A DNA stretch of 64,000 bases, taken from assembly GCA_023664345.1 (NCBI GenBank), contig JAMPFQ010000013.1, positions 1-64,000 on the forward strand, written 5' to 3'. Below the pieces are notes generated by a model. That model ran no database searches and was not told the origin of the DNA. It saw only the letters and a list, made by a program, of their open reading frames with translations. The number at the start of each line of letters is the position of its first letter. The stretch's first letter is position 1. Shown piece after piece: positions 42,379-50,549 of this stretch. The translations under genes were made by a program, and so were the position numbers. This DNA comes from Lachnospiraceae bacterium. GTDB taxonomy: Bacteria > Bacillota > Clostridia > Lachnospirales > Lachnospiraceae.

Positions 42379-44469
42379 ATGGCAATGAGACTGAGCGGAC
42401 TGATGTCCGGAATGGATACGGAGAGTATCATTCAACAGTTGGTAGAGGCAAAGAGCACAAAGGTAACGACTGCGAAGAAATCTCAGACAAAGCTGAGCTG
42501 GAAGCAGGATGCGTGGAAAGAACTGAACACCAAGTTAAAGAATCTGCAGTCCAAGTTCCTGAGCAACATGCGTTTCAGCAGCGCTTACACCAAGAAAACC
42601 ACCAAAGTGTCTAACCCCAATGCGGTAAGCGTGATCACAGGCGAGAACGCGGTGAACGGCGTGCAGTCCCTGGAGATAGACCAGCTGGCCAAGACCGGAT
42701 ACATGACCGGCGGCGTGGTAAAGAGGGCGGATGGCACAGATGGTGAGATCACGGCCATGACTACGCTGAAAGAACTGGGCTTTACCGGCCAGGGCGGCTC
42801 CATCAATGTAAAGACAGCAAGCGGTTCCGTGGACATCAAGGTCACTGAGGATACCAAGATCTCGGATGTGCTGACACAGCTTAAGAGCGCGGGGCTGAAT
42901 GCCAGCTTTGATGCCAAGTGGAAGAGATTCTCCATCAGTTCAAAGGAATCCGGCGCAGCCAACGATTTCAGCGTTACCGCTGTAGATGCGCAGGGGCAGA
43001 GCGCCCTGGCTGCCATGAAGCTGCAGGTGAACCTGAATGATGATGAAGCTACCCGTAAGGAATATGAAGAGTATGCGAAGTATGTGGGGGCAGATGATAC
43101 TGCGACCGCTGCAAACATGAGCGCACTGATCAATGCGGACATAGCCTCCAGAAGAGACGCTTACCTGAAATCATACGAGGACAAATCCAAGGAACTGGAG
43201 TCTGCGAGGGATGCAGCCAAGGCCATTACGGATAAGTACACCAGCCTGCGTGCGAATGCAGAGGCTTATGACGATGACATCAAGACAGCAAACGACAATA
43301 TCACTCAGTGGAATAAGGATCTGGCGGCTGCCTCTACCGATGAGGAGAAGAAGACAATCCAGGATAAGATCGACGCGGAGCTGGAGAAAGTGAAAAATCT
43401 TACCGAGGAGCAGACTGCTGTCAAGAACCTGGCCTCCCATAATGACACTATCACTAAGCTGAATGCGGATATCGCTGATATCAAGACTTATGTGGATGTG
43501 GACGCCGGAACGGAAACGGCTGCGCTGACCAATGAGGTGACAAAGCGCTACGTTGACAAGGCGAATATGGCAAAGCAGGTCTGGGAAGCATATGATCCTA
43601 CTGATAAGACGGCAACCGGCGCAACCAAGGTATCCGGACAGGACGCAAGGATCTACCTGAATGGTGCGGAGTACGAGAACAGCACCAACACCTTTGAGAT
43701 CAACGGACTGACCTTTACCGCCCTCAATGAGACAAAGGGAGAGCAGATCACTGTCACCACTGAGCAGGATGTGGACGGCATCTATGACATGGTGAAGAAC
43801 TTCCTGAAAGAGTACAATTCCATCATCAATGAGATGGATAAACTTTATAATGCGGAGTCCGCAAAGGGATATGAGCCCCTGTCCGATGAAGAGCGGGAGG
43901 CAATGTCCGATGCCGATATCGAGAAATATGAGAAGAAGATCAAGGATGCCCTGCTCCGCCGTGATGAGAACCTTTCCTCTGTCAGCTCGGCGATGAAGAG
44001 CGTGATGTCTGCCGGAGTTGAGGTGAACGGTAAGACAATGTATCTCTTTGACTTCGGTATTGATACGCTAAGCTATTTTACGGCTGCTGATAACGAGAAG
44101 AACGCATATCATATCGATGGCGATCCCGATGATGTGAACACTGCCGGAAATGCGGATCAGCTGAAGGGTATGATCGCCAGCGACCCTGACACCGTGATCA
44201 GCTTCTTCACGAAGCTCTCCCAGAATCTGTATGATAAGATGTCGGATCTGTCCAAGTCGGTGGATGGCTATCGTTCGTACGGAAGTTTCTATGACGACAA
44301 GAAGATGAAGTCTGATTATGACGACTACACTTCCAAGATCAAGGATCTGGAAGATAAGCTGAACGATTATGAGGATAAATGGTACAGCAAATTTGCAGCC
44401 ATGGAGTCTGCGATGGCGAAGATGCAGCAGAATTCAAGTGCCGTGACGGCACTGCTGGGAGGTTCATGA
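42379..44469 (+). CDS. fliD: Flagellar filament cap protein FliD (HAP2)
   Basis: FliD caps the filament and guides flagellin folding. ATG 42379 follows AAGGAGG. FliD_N is seen at once (MRLSGLMSGMDTESIIQQLVEAK over residues 3-25). The FliD_C domain occupies about 430-690 (VDGIYDMVKNFLKEYNSIINEMDKLYN near 475). The 696-residue length includes a helical middle (about 230-385). It is followed directly by its partner fliS. Confidence 0.93.
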   Translation: MAMRLSGLMSGMDTESIIQQLVEAKSTKVTTAKKSQTKLSWKQDAWKELNTKLKNLQSKFLSNMRFSSAYTKKTTKVSNPNAVSVITGENAVNGVQSLEIDQLAKTGYMTGGVVKRADGTDGEITAMTTLKELGFTGQGGSINVKTASGSVDIKVTEDTKISDVLTQLKSAGLNASFDAKWKRFSISSKESGAANDFSVTAVDAQGQSALAAMKLQVNLNDDEATRKEYEEYAKYVGADDTATAANMSALINADIASRRDAYLKSYEDKSKELESARDAAKAITDKYTSLRANAEAYDDDIKTANDNITQWNKDLAAASTDEEKKTIQDKIDAELEKVKNLTEEQTAVKNLASHNDTITKLNADIADIKTYVDVDAGTETAALTNEVTKRYVDKANMAKQVWEAYDPTDKTATGATKVSGQDARIYLNGAEYENSTNTFEINGLTFTALNETKGEQITVTTEQDVDGIYDMVKNFLKEYNSIINEMDKLYNAESAKGYEPLSDEEREAMSDADIEKYEKKIKDALLRRDENLSSVSSAMKSVMSAGVEVNGKTMYLFDFGIDTLSYFTAADNEKNAYHIDGDPDDVNTAGNADQLKGMIASDPDTVISFFTKLSQNLYDKMSDLSKSVDGYRSYGSFYDDKKMKSDYDDYTSKIKDLEDKLNDYEDKWYSKFAAMESAMAKMQQNSSAVTALLGGS

Positions 44470-44470
44470 T

Positions 44471-44857
44471 ATGGCATTACCTAATGCGTATGCTCAGTAT
44501 AATAACAGCAAGATACTGACGGCAAGCCCTGCGGAACTGACGCTGATGCTGTATGAAGGCGCGATCAAGTTCTGCAATATTGCGGAGACGGCTATTGAGG
44601 AAAAGGATGTCGAAAAGGCGCACGTTAATATTGTGAAGACACAGAAGATAATAGACTATCTCAGGCAGACGCTGGATATGAAATATCCGGTGGCAAAGGA
44701 TTTTGACAACATTTATGTTTATCTGGAAAGCCGCCTTGTGCAGGCGAACCTGAAGAAAGATAAGGAAATACTGGAAGAATGCCTGGGGCATTTAAGGTCC
44801 GTCAGGGATACCTGGAAAGAAGTCATGCGCATTAATCGCGAGAAGGGAAATGCTTAA
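44471..44857 (+). CDS. fliS: Flagellin export chaperone FliS
   Basis: It keeps flagellin monomers soluble for export. The 128 residues carry the family pattern: N-terminal YAQYNNSKILTASPAELTLMLYEGAIKF over residues 5-32, and later YLESRLVQANLKKDKEILEECLGHLRSVRDTWKEV over 85-120. It starts one base after fliD and overlaps the next gene at TAATG. In the FliW-CsrA circuit it also affects free flagellin levels. Confidence 0.95.
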   Translation: MALPNAYAQYNNSKILTASPAELTLMLYEGAIKFCNIAETAIEEKDVEKAHVNIVKTQKIIDYLRQTLDMKYPVAKDFDNIYVYLESRLVQANLKKDKEILEECLGHLRSVRDTWKEVMRINREKGNA

Positions 44858-45330
44858 TGGAGAATCAACTGACTATTTTATCCGAAAGCCTTGATAAAAA
44901 GCTGCAGGTGCTGAATGAAATCCAGGAATATAACAGGAGACAGGAACAGAGTTTTCTGGAGGAGACGGCGAACCTGGACGACTTTGATGCCGCCATTGAG
45001 GAAAAGGGACGCCTGATCGAACGGCTGGGCAAGCTGGACGAAGGCTTTGAAACTGTCTATGGCAGGCTGGCGGAAGAATTAAAGGGCAACCGTGAGAAGT
45101 ACCGACTGCAGATCAGGGAATTGCAGGATAAGATACGTCAGGTGACGGAACTGGGTGTGTCCATCCAGGCTCAGGAGCAGCGCAATAAGAAGCTGGTGGA
45201 GCAGTACTTTGCCAAAGCGCATAGCAATATCCGTCAGGACAGGAAGAATTCCAAGGCGGTGTATGATTACTATAAGCGGATGAGCGGCATTAACATGCCG
45301 ACATCACAATTTATGGACAGTAAGCAATAA
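44857..45330 (+). CDS. FliT/FlgN-like coiled-coil chaperone (probable)
   Basis: The ATG overlaps the fliS stop. The 157 residues are almost entirely coiled coil (QVLNEIQEYNRRQEQSFLEE, then DKIRQVTELGVSIQAQEQRNKKL), with a C-terminal tail (SGINMPTSQFM). Size, composition and place after fliD-fliS fit a FliT-type chaperone, but I see no diagnostic motif. A flagellar role is inferred from context. Confidence 0.6.
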   Translation: MENQLTILSESLDKKLQVLNEIQEYNRRQEQSFLEETANLDDFDAAIEEKGRLIERLGKLDEGFETVYGRLAEELKGNREKYRLQIRELQDKIRQVTELGVSIQAQEQRNKKLVEQYFAKAHSNIRQDRKNSKAVYDYYKRMSGINMPTSQFMDSKQ

Positions 45331-45348
45331 AAATTTTTAGATTAGCCC

Positions 45349-45375
45349 TAAACTTTTCCCGGAATCTTCCGATAT
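45349..45375 (+). promoter_or_regulatory. Sigma-28 promoter of the flagellin genes
   Basis: TAAA (45349-45352), 15 bp, TCCGATAT (45368-45375): the best match in the window. The leader to the flagellin start is about 185 bases. Confidence 0.9.
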
Positions 45376-45473
45376 ACTTTACAAGTAAAGCAAATGAACA
45401 GGACGTCAAGAGCTTACCTAAACAGTAGCCGGAAGCTGATCCGCACAATCAGGGAAAGGTTACAGTAACATTT

Positions 45474-45484
45474 GCCGGGACGGC
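45474..45484 (+). promoter_or_regulatory. CsrA-type hairpin in the flagellin leader
   Basis: GCCG-GGA-CGGC: a 4-bp stem with GGA as the whole loop. Other GGA triplets occur in the leader near 45399, 45431 and 45452. Confidence 0.5.
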
Positions 45485-45522
45485 GATACGTGCGAATCGA
45501 CAGAACGGCAAGCAAAAATAAT

Positions 45523-45560
45523 ATGCCGCAGGGAAGCGGTATCTAATTTCAAGGAGGAAT
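45523..45560 (+). promoter_or_regulatory. CsrA-type hairpin plus ribosome site, flagellin copy 1
   Basis: ATGCCGC-AGGGAA-GCGGTAT (45523-45542) puts GGGA in a six-base loop. A second GGA is the ribosome site AAGGAGG (45551-45557). Paired GGA sites, one in a loop and one at the ribosome site, are the usual CsrA target layout. Confidence 0.65.
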
Positions 45561-45565
45561 ATATT

Positions 45566-46384
45566 ATGGTAGTACAGCACAACTTACGCGCAGTCAACTC
45601 TAACAGGATGCTTGGTTTAACCAGCGCAAGCCAGAACAAGTCAACCGAGAAGTTATCTTCCGGCTACAAGATCAACCGTGCAGCAGACGATGCAGCAGGA
45701 TTGGCTATCAGCGAGAAGATGAGACGCCAGGTGAGAGGCCTGACCCAGGCTTCCGCGAACGCACAGGACGGTGTTTCCTGCGTACAGACGGCTGAGGGCG
45801 CTCTGAACGAAGTGCATGACATGCTCCAGAGAATGAACGAACTGGCAGTTAAGGCTGCTAACGGAACGAACCAGACCGAGGATCAGTCCTATATCCAGAA
45901 GGAAGTGGATAACCTGATCTCTGAGATCAACCGTGTGTCTGCAACGACCACTTTCAACGAGAAGATGCTGTTGGATGGCACTTTCACCAATGTAGCTCTT
46001 CAGGTTGGCGCAGAGGAGGCTTCTGCTAATCAGATCAGCGTGACCATTGCAACTTTGAGTGCAAGTGGCCTGGGTGTAGGCGGCGTTAAGGTGTCGGCAC
46101 AGAGCAGCGCAAAGACTGCGATCGGTACGATCAAGAGCGCTATCAAGACCCTGAACGAGCAGCGTTCCAACCTTGGTGCGGTACAGAACAGGCTTGAGCA
46201 TACGATCAACAACCTGGACAATGTGGTGGAGAACACGACAGCAGCTGAGAGCCGTATCCGTGATACCGATATGGCGACCGAGATGGTCAAGTATGCTAAC
46301 AACAACATCCTGGCTCAGGCAGGCCAGGCGATGCTGGCACAGTCCAACCAGGCTAACCAGGGCGTACTTTCCTTACTGCAGTAA
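45566..46384 (+). CDS. fliC: Flagellin, copy 1
   Basis: This is the filament subunit. The 272 residues are essentially the D0/D1 core: VVQHNLRAVNSNRMLGL with SSGYKINRAADDAAGLAISEKMRRQVRGL over residues 32-60 at the N-terminus. SRIRDTDMATEMVKYANNNILAQAGQAMLAQ (about 233-263) closes the C-terminus. The surface-exposed D2/D3 part is almost absent, with only about 40 Ser/Ala/Val-rich residues (145-190) in the middle. It has a sigma-28 promoter and a long leader. The protein is identical to copy 2. Confidence 0.97.
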   Translation: MVVQHNLRAVNSNRMLGLTSASQNKSTEKLSSGYKINRAADDAAGLAISEKMRRQVRGLTQASANAQDGVSCVQTAEGALNEVHDMLQRMNELAVKAANGTNQTEDQSYIQKEVDNLISEINRVSATTTFNEKMLLDGTFTNVALQVGAEEASANQISVTIATLSASGLGVGGVKVSAQSSAKTAIGTIKSAIKTLNEQRSNLGAVQNRLEHTINNLDNVVENTTAAESRIRDTDMATEMVKYANNNILAQAGQAMLAQSNQANQGVLSLLQ

Positions 46385-46407
46385 TCTCGACAGTAATGTA
46401 GCAACTG

Positions 46408-46432
46408 CCTGAGGGGATTCAATCCCCTCAGG
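46408..46432 (+). other. Hairpin between the flagellin genes, no T-run
   Basis: CCTGAGGGGA-TTCAA-TCCCCTCAGG is a perfect 10-bp stem followed by AAAAATAA. Without a T-run it should not terminate efficiently. It may protect the 3' end of copy 1 mRNA or allow read-through into copy 2, for which no separate promoter is seen. Confidence 0.6.
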
Positions 46433-46440
46433 AAAAATAA

Positions 46441-46478
46441 ATGCCGCAGGGAAGCGGTATCTAATTTCAAGGAGGAAT
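46441..46478 (+). promoter_or_regulatory. CsrA-type hairpin plus ribosome site, flagellin copy 2
   Basis: The same ATGCCGC-AGGGAA-GCGGTAT hairpin and AAGGAGG as for copy 1, so each flagellin coding region keeps its own CsrA site. Confidence 0.65.
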
Positions 46479-46483
46479 ATATT

Positions 46484-47302
46484 ATGGTAGTACAGCACAA
46501 CTTACGCGCAGTCAACTCTAACAGGATGCTTGGTTTAACCAGCGCAAGCCAGAACAAGTCAACCGAGAAGTTATCTTCCGGCTACAAGATCAACCGTGCA
46601 GCAGACGATGCAGCAGGATTGGCTATCAGCGAGAAGATGAGACGCCAGGTGAGAGGCCTGACCCAGGCTTCCGCGAACGCACAGGACGGTGTTTCCTGCG
46701 TACAGACGGCTGAGGGCGCTCTGAACGAAGTGCATGACATGCTCCAGAGAATGAACGAACTGGCAGTTAAGGCTGCTAACGGAACGAACCAGACCGAGGA
46801 TCAGTCCTATATCCAGAAGGAAGTGGATAACCTGATCTCTGAGATCAACCGTGTGTCTGCAACGACCACTTTCAACGAGAAGATGCTGTTGGATGGCACT
46901 TTCACCAATGTAGCTCTTCAGGTTGGCGCAGAGGAGGCTTCTGCTAATCAGATCAGCGTGACCATTGCAACTTTGAGTGCAAGTGGCCTGGGTGTAGGCG
47001 GCGTTAAGGTGTCGGCACAGAGCAGCGCAAAGACTGCGATCGGTACGATCAAGAGCGCTATCAAGACCCTGAACGAGCAGCGTTCCAACCTTGGTGCGGT
47101 ACAGAACAGGCTTGAGCATACGATCAACAACCTGGACAATGTGGTGGAGAACACGACAGCAGCTGAGAGCCGTATCCGTGATACCGATATGGCGACCGAG
47201 ATGGTCAAGTATGCTAACAACAACATCCTGGCTCAGGCAGGCCAGGCGATGCTGGCACAGTCCAACCAGGCTAACCAGGGCGTACTTTCCTTACTGCAGT
47301 AA
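46484..47302 (+). CDS. fliC: Flagellin, copy 2
   Basis: The protein is residue-for-residue the same as copy 1. There is no promoter in the 99-base gap, so expression probably depends on read-through from copy 1. Exact identity implies a very recent duplication or ongoing gene conversion. A strong terminator follows. The copy could raise dosage or act as a recombination partner. Confidence 0.97.
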   Translation: MVVQHNLRAVNSNRMLGLTSASQNKSTEKLSSGYKINRAADDAAGLAISEKMRRQVRGLTQASANAQDGVSCVQTAEGALNEVHDMLQRMNELAVKAANGTNQTEDQSYIQKEVDNLISEINRVSATTTFNEKMLLDGTFTNVALQVGAEEASANQISVTIATLSASGLGVGGVKVSAQSSAKTAIGTIKSAIKTLNEQRSNLGAVQNRLEHTINNLDNVVENTTAAESRIRDTDMATEMVKYANNNILAQAGQAMLAQSNQANQGVLSLLQ

Positions 47303-47327
47303 TCTGAATAGTGATGCAGCAACTATC

Positions 47328-47360
47328 AAAAAGGGAATCGGTTTCCGATTCCCTTTTTTT
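47328..47360 (+). terminator. Strong terminator after the flagellin pair
   Basis: AAAGGGAATCGG-TTT-CCGATTCCC then a T8 tract. It also faces the convergent LicD gene. Confidence 0.95.
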
Positions 47361-47375
47361 CATTAGAAAATTCTT

Positions 47376-48308
47376 TTAATCTGTAATATCAAAAGGCTGT
47401 TGTCCATTTCTGATCCGTTCTGTAATGATATTTTGGACTTTTGACATCTGTGCTTTATAAAAAGGATATTCATGGTCAGCGGTACCATATACGGGAGTCA
47501 TGTAGTCGTTGTACTGTGTTGTCAAAATCTGGTCATAGCCGACAGGAACAGGTACTTGCACATTTTCAAAAGGCATCCATCTGAGATCTGAATACCAATC
47601 CCTGACAAAAGTTCTCTTGGAAGGGTTACCCAGCACCACACAGGATATATAGGGGCTTTCGGAATCATCATAGCACTGGCTCAACCGGTCGGAGAGCAGG
47701 CATAGCTGCTGGTGTATGTTCCCGCCTCTGTCGATCTTAGTACGACATAATTCTTCAATGTCAGGCAGGGATTCCAATACTTCATCCATATGTTCCTCAC
47801 ACTTTAACATGCTGGATATAACAATGTTAAAAAGCTGGTAAAGCGTTTCCCGTTCCGCGGGATTATCCGGCACAGTGTCAAGGGGCATGATATCTACGCC
47901 GACAATATAAGGAAAGCCGTGGAAAGCCTGGAGACGCTTGGGGCTATAACTGACAGAGGTGGCGTTGGCAAGAAAGGAAAAAGCTGTCTTGTGCTCTGCG
48001 GTGTTATAGGGAGTGTAAAGATGATATCCGACCGGCAGTTCAGCGGGCGCAACAGACAAAAAACGGTGATAGTCTTCCCGAAACATCACGATATCAATGT
48101 CATCATCCCAGGGAATAAAGCCCTGGTGCCGTATAGCTCCAAGCAGGGTGCCGTATGCCGCATAATATCGGATCTTGTGCCTCGCGCAGATCTGCCTGAT
48201 GACTTCTAAAACCTCCAAACCGGCGGCCCAGGCACATTTCATCATAGGTTCAATATAAAAGTCATCACGTGTTTCGGCCTTAAAGAAATCTTCTTTAAAT
48301 ATAAGCAT
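47376..48308 (-). CDS. LicD-family phosphotransferase, paralog 1
   Basis: LicD enzymes move a phospho- or phosphono-alcohol from a CDP/CMP carrier onto a glycan, as in phosphocholine decoration. The 310 residues carry the diagnostic YYAAYGTLLGAIRHQGFIPWDDDIDI (split over residues 48-73; the Asp cluster binds metal). They also have VGVDIMPLDTVP and a C-terminal ADHEYPFYKAQ. The four paralogs here share these features and the start EDFF..ETR.DFYIEPMMKCAWAA. The gene is convergent with flagellin copy 2 and last in a minus-strand run. Confidence 0.92.
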   Translation of the reverse strand: MLIFKEDFFKAETRDDFYIEPMMKCAWAAGLEVLEVIRQICARHKIRYYAAYGTLLGAIRHQGFIPWDDDIDIVMFREDYHRFLSVAPAELPVGYHLYTPYNTAEHKTAFSFLANATSVSYSPKRLQAFHGFPYIVGVDIMPLDTVPDNPAERETLYQLFNIVISSMLKCEEHMDEVLESLPDIEELCRTKIDRGGNIHQQLCLLSDRLSQCYDDSESPYISCVVLGNPSKRTFVRDWYSDLRWMPFENVQVPVPVGYDQILTTQYNDYMTPVYGTADHEYPFYKAQMSKVQNIITERIRNGQQPFDITD

Positions 48309-48336
48309 ATTTTCTGCCTTTCATTTTCATTAAGCA

Positions 48337-49257
48337 TTAATTCAGCATACTGCCATCAGTTAGTGACTTGATCAGTGACTGCTTAAACAGTTCCTGCTGC
48401 TTTTTGTAAAAAGGGTAATCATGTTCGGCTGCATACCGGACGGGGGTCATATAGTCACCATATAATGCGGTCAATACAGCATCATAGTCAATGGGAGCAG
48501 GAAGTTCAAAATGCTCAAATGGCAGATAAACGCAGTCTCGAAACCATTCTTTCCGGTAAAAATATTTATGTGACACATGCGAGGTGAACTCGACCATAAG
48601 GGGACTTCCGGAATTCTGATAGGACTTTGCTATGAGTTTGGCGGATCTTAAAAGCTGGTTTTGGATATCTCCGTCTCTGTCGATCTTGATAGGATAGAGT
48701 TCTTCTAACTCAGGGATCAGTTCCCCTATATCAGAAGATAGTTGTTTATAATTCGCACCTGTCTGATAAAGGACAGCAAAGTATGTTGTGAAAGTCTCTT
48801 CCAGCTGAGGATCTTCCGGTACTGTATCCAGAGGAAAAATATCCACTCCTACTACATAAGGACAGCCGTGGAATTGTTGCAGCCGCTGGCTGCTATAGTC
48901 AATGGAAGAAGCATTGATGATACGCGCGAAAAACTGTGTCCAGTTGCGATTGGTATCTATGGAAAACAGATGATAATCGTCAGGCAATTCATTCTCCGCG
49001 ACAGCAAGGAACCTGTCGAAATCTTCCCGCAGCATACAGATATCCACATCATCATCCCAGGGAATGAACCCCTTGTGGCGAACTGCCCCAAGCAGGGTCC
49101 CACCCTCAGCAAAATAGCGAATATCGTATTTATCACAGATCTGTTCAATGACGGCTAATACCTCTAATTGGGCAGCCCATGCACATTTCATCATAGGTTC
49201 AATATAAAAATCACTTCTGGTTTCTCCGAGAAAGAATTCTTTTGGAAAGTCAAGCAT
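48337..49257 (-). CDS. LicD-family phosphotransferase, paralog 2
   Basis: The 306 residues include GTLLGAVRHKGFIPWDDDVDI near 54-74, the metal-binding core. FPLDTVPEDP follows near 140, and the C-terminal DYDAVLTALYGDYMTPV and AAEHDYPFYKKQQ complete the pattern. It is closest in the window to the paralog at 55521. AGGAGG precedes the ATG at 49257. It lies 28 bases upstream of paralog 1 and 96 bases downstream of a glycosyltransferase. Confidence 0.93.
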   Translation of the reverse strand: MLDFPKEFFLGETRSDFYIEPMMKCAWAAQLEVLAVIEQICDKYDIRYFAEGGTLLGAVRHKGFIPWDDDVDICMLREDFDRFLAVAENELPDDYHLFSIDTNRNWTQFFARIINASSIDYSSQRLQQFHGCPYVVGVDIFPLDTVPEDPQLEETFTTYFAVLYQTGANYKQLSSDIGELIPELEELYPIKIDRDGDIQNQLLRSAKLIAKSYQNSGSPLMVEFTSHVSHKYFYRKEWFRDCVYLPFEHFELPAPIDYDAVLTALYGDYMTPVRYAAEHDYPFYKKQQELFKQSLIKSLTDGSMLN

Positions 49258-49353
49258 ATCCTATATCCTCCTATTCTGGTTCCGCCTCTGCACTTCTGCG
49301 CCCACTGCAGGTGAAAATTTCTTCCGGGCGCTTCCGTTACGAGGCTGTTTTTC

Positions 49354-50508
49354 CTAAACCAACTGTGCTGTCTCAAACATTTGCCGGATCCTGTCGGGAT
49401 AAGAGAAATCCCGGCAGACACGTCGGTATCCGTTTCGCGCGATTTCCTTGCGAAGTTCCTCGTGCTTCAGATAGAAGTCTGCCTTGTCAAAGGCATCTTC
49501 CATACTTTCATACAAGATCAGTTCCTTTTCATTCTCAAAATATTCTGCAAGTTCCGGCTGAAAGTTGGAGAGCAGCGCTCCTCCTGCGCCCATGATATCC
49601 AAAGCACGCAGCGGTATGCCGGACTGGATGCTCTTTAAGGTGGGGCAGAGGTTGAGCCTGCTGCAGCGGAAGACTCCGGGCATTTCCGTGTGGTACTTTA
49701 CGGGACCGCAGGATTTGACCGCTGTGGCAAAGCGGTAAGATCCGGTAGAGTAAAAATGTGTCTTGTAAAGTTCTCCCATCTGTTCGAGAAGAAAGATCCT
49801 CTCCAGATGCGTGATCTGAGCAGCAATGGCAAAGGATAATCCTCTGCGTGTTAAGGATACGGCAGTCTGTCCCATCTGCTGAAACGATCTGTTCAGACGC
49901 TCCAGAAGTTCATCTGTGATCATATCTTCCAGAAAGTAATATCCATAAATCCTCAGCTGGGCCTGCAGGATCCCTTCGATGTAGCCTTTGATATAATCGT
50001 CTGCAGGATACAACAGCGTATCCAGGGGGGAGTCATATAAGTGGCCTACAAAAGAAATATCTGCCTGCCAGGCGGCAATCTGGGAGGGAGTAAAGGTCAG
50101 GGCGTTTGAACGCTCTGCGTTTACTGCCAGGGGCAGATGAAATACCTGCGTATACCCTTCTCGGCGGTATTGCATCACTTCCACGCGGTCGAACAGGAAG
50201 ATATAATTGGTCTCAAAGGAAAAATATTCTTTCAGGCGGTCTTCCAGGGGGCTGTCATAGCACCATGAAAGATATTTAATGTGATGCTCATGGCATGCTC
50301 GCGCCACCAGCGGGAAAAAATTGACGCTGACGACTGCATCGAAAGAATTTTCTGTCAGATACCTGGAAAAACGGTACATGAAAAATTCATCCTCAAATTT
50401 ATCCGGGAAATGATAGTAGACAGTCTGGCAACTATGCCCGGCCTGTTCCAGATAATAAATAAGATCCTGATAGGTATAACTTCCCATATCATAAAACAGT
50501 ATCTTCAT
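49354..50508 (-). CDS. DUF3880/CgeB-like glycosyltransferase, paralog A
   Basis: The 384 residues begin MKILFYDMGSYTYQDLIYYL, a GT-B N-terminal Rossmann fold. YLSWCYDSPLEDRLKEYF (about 88-105) and FLFDRVEV mark DUF3880. The C-terminal GT1-type half has GIPLRALDIMGAGGALLSNFQPEL, the donor-binding region. Two paralogs lie at 54270 and 56459. Such proteins are found in surface and flagellin glycosylation loci; the sugar is unknown. It is part of the minus-strand operon with three LicD genes. Confidence 0.85.
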   Translation of the reverse strand: MKILFYDMGSYTYQDLIYYLEQAGHSCQTVYYHFPDKFEDEFFMYRFSRYLTENSFDAVVSVNFFPLVARACHEHHIKYLSWCYDSPLEDRLKEYFSFETNYIFLFDRVEVMQYRREGYTQVFHLPLAVNAERSNALTFTPSQIAAWQADISFVGHLYDSPLDTLLYPADDYIKGYIEGILQAQLRIYGYYFLEDMITDELLERLNRSFQQMGQTAVSLTRRGLSFAIAAQITHLERIFLLEQMGELYKTHFYSTGSYRFATAVKSCGPVKYHTEMPGVFRCSRLNLCPTLKSIQSGIPLRALDIMGAGGALLSNFQPELAEYFENEKELILYESMEDAFDKADFYLKHEELRKEIARNGYRRVCRDFSYPDRIRQMFETAQLV

Positions 50509-50549
50509 AATAAATAACCATGCCTCCCCTTATGCCATGTTTCCGTGCG

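Larger units (their letters stand above)
45523..46388 (+). repeat. Flagellin duplication unit, copy 1
   Basis: The sequence from ATGCCGCAGGG to GTAATCT recurs at 46441-47306 (offset 918). Sense and antisense translations of the two copies agree in every frame compared, so the DNA appears identical, including the CsrA-type hairpin and ribosome site. Confidence 0.9.
46441..47306 (+). repeat. Flagellin duplication unit, copy 2
   Basis: Identical in sequence, as far as can be seen, to 45523-46388. The copies diverge after GTAATCT and before ATGCCGC. Confidence 0.9.

Noticed and set aside
45400..45560. A riboswitch in the long flagellin leader
   Set aside because: No known aptamer consensus is present; GGA-bearing hairpins for CsrA explain the structure better.
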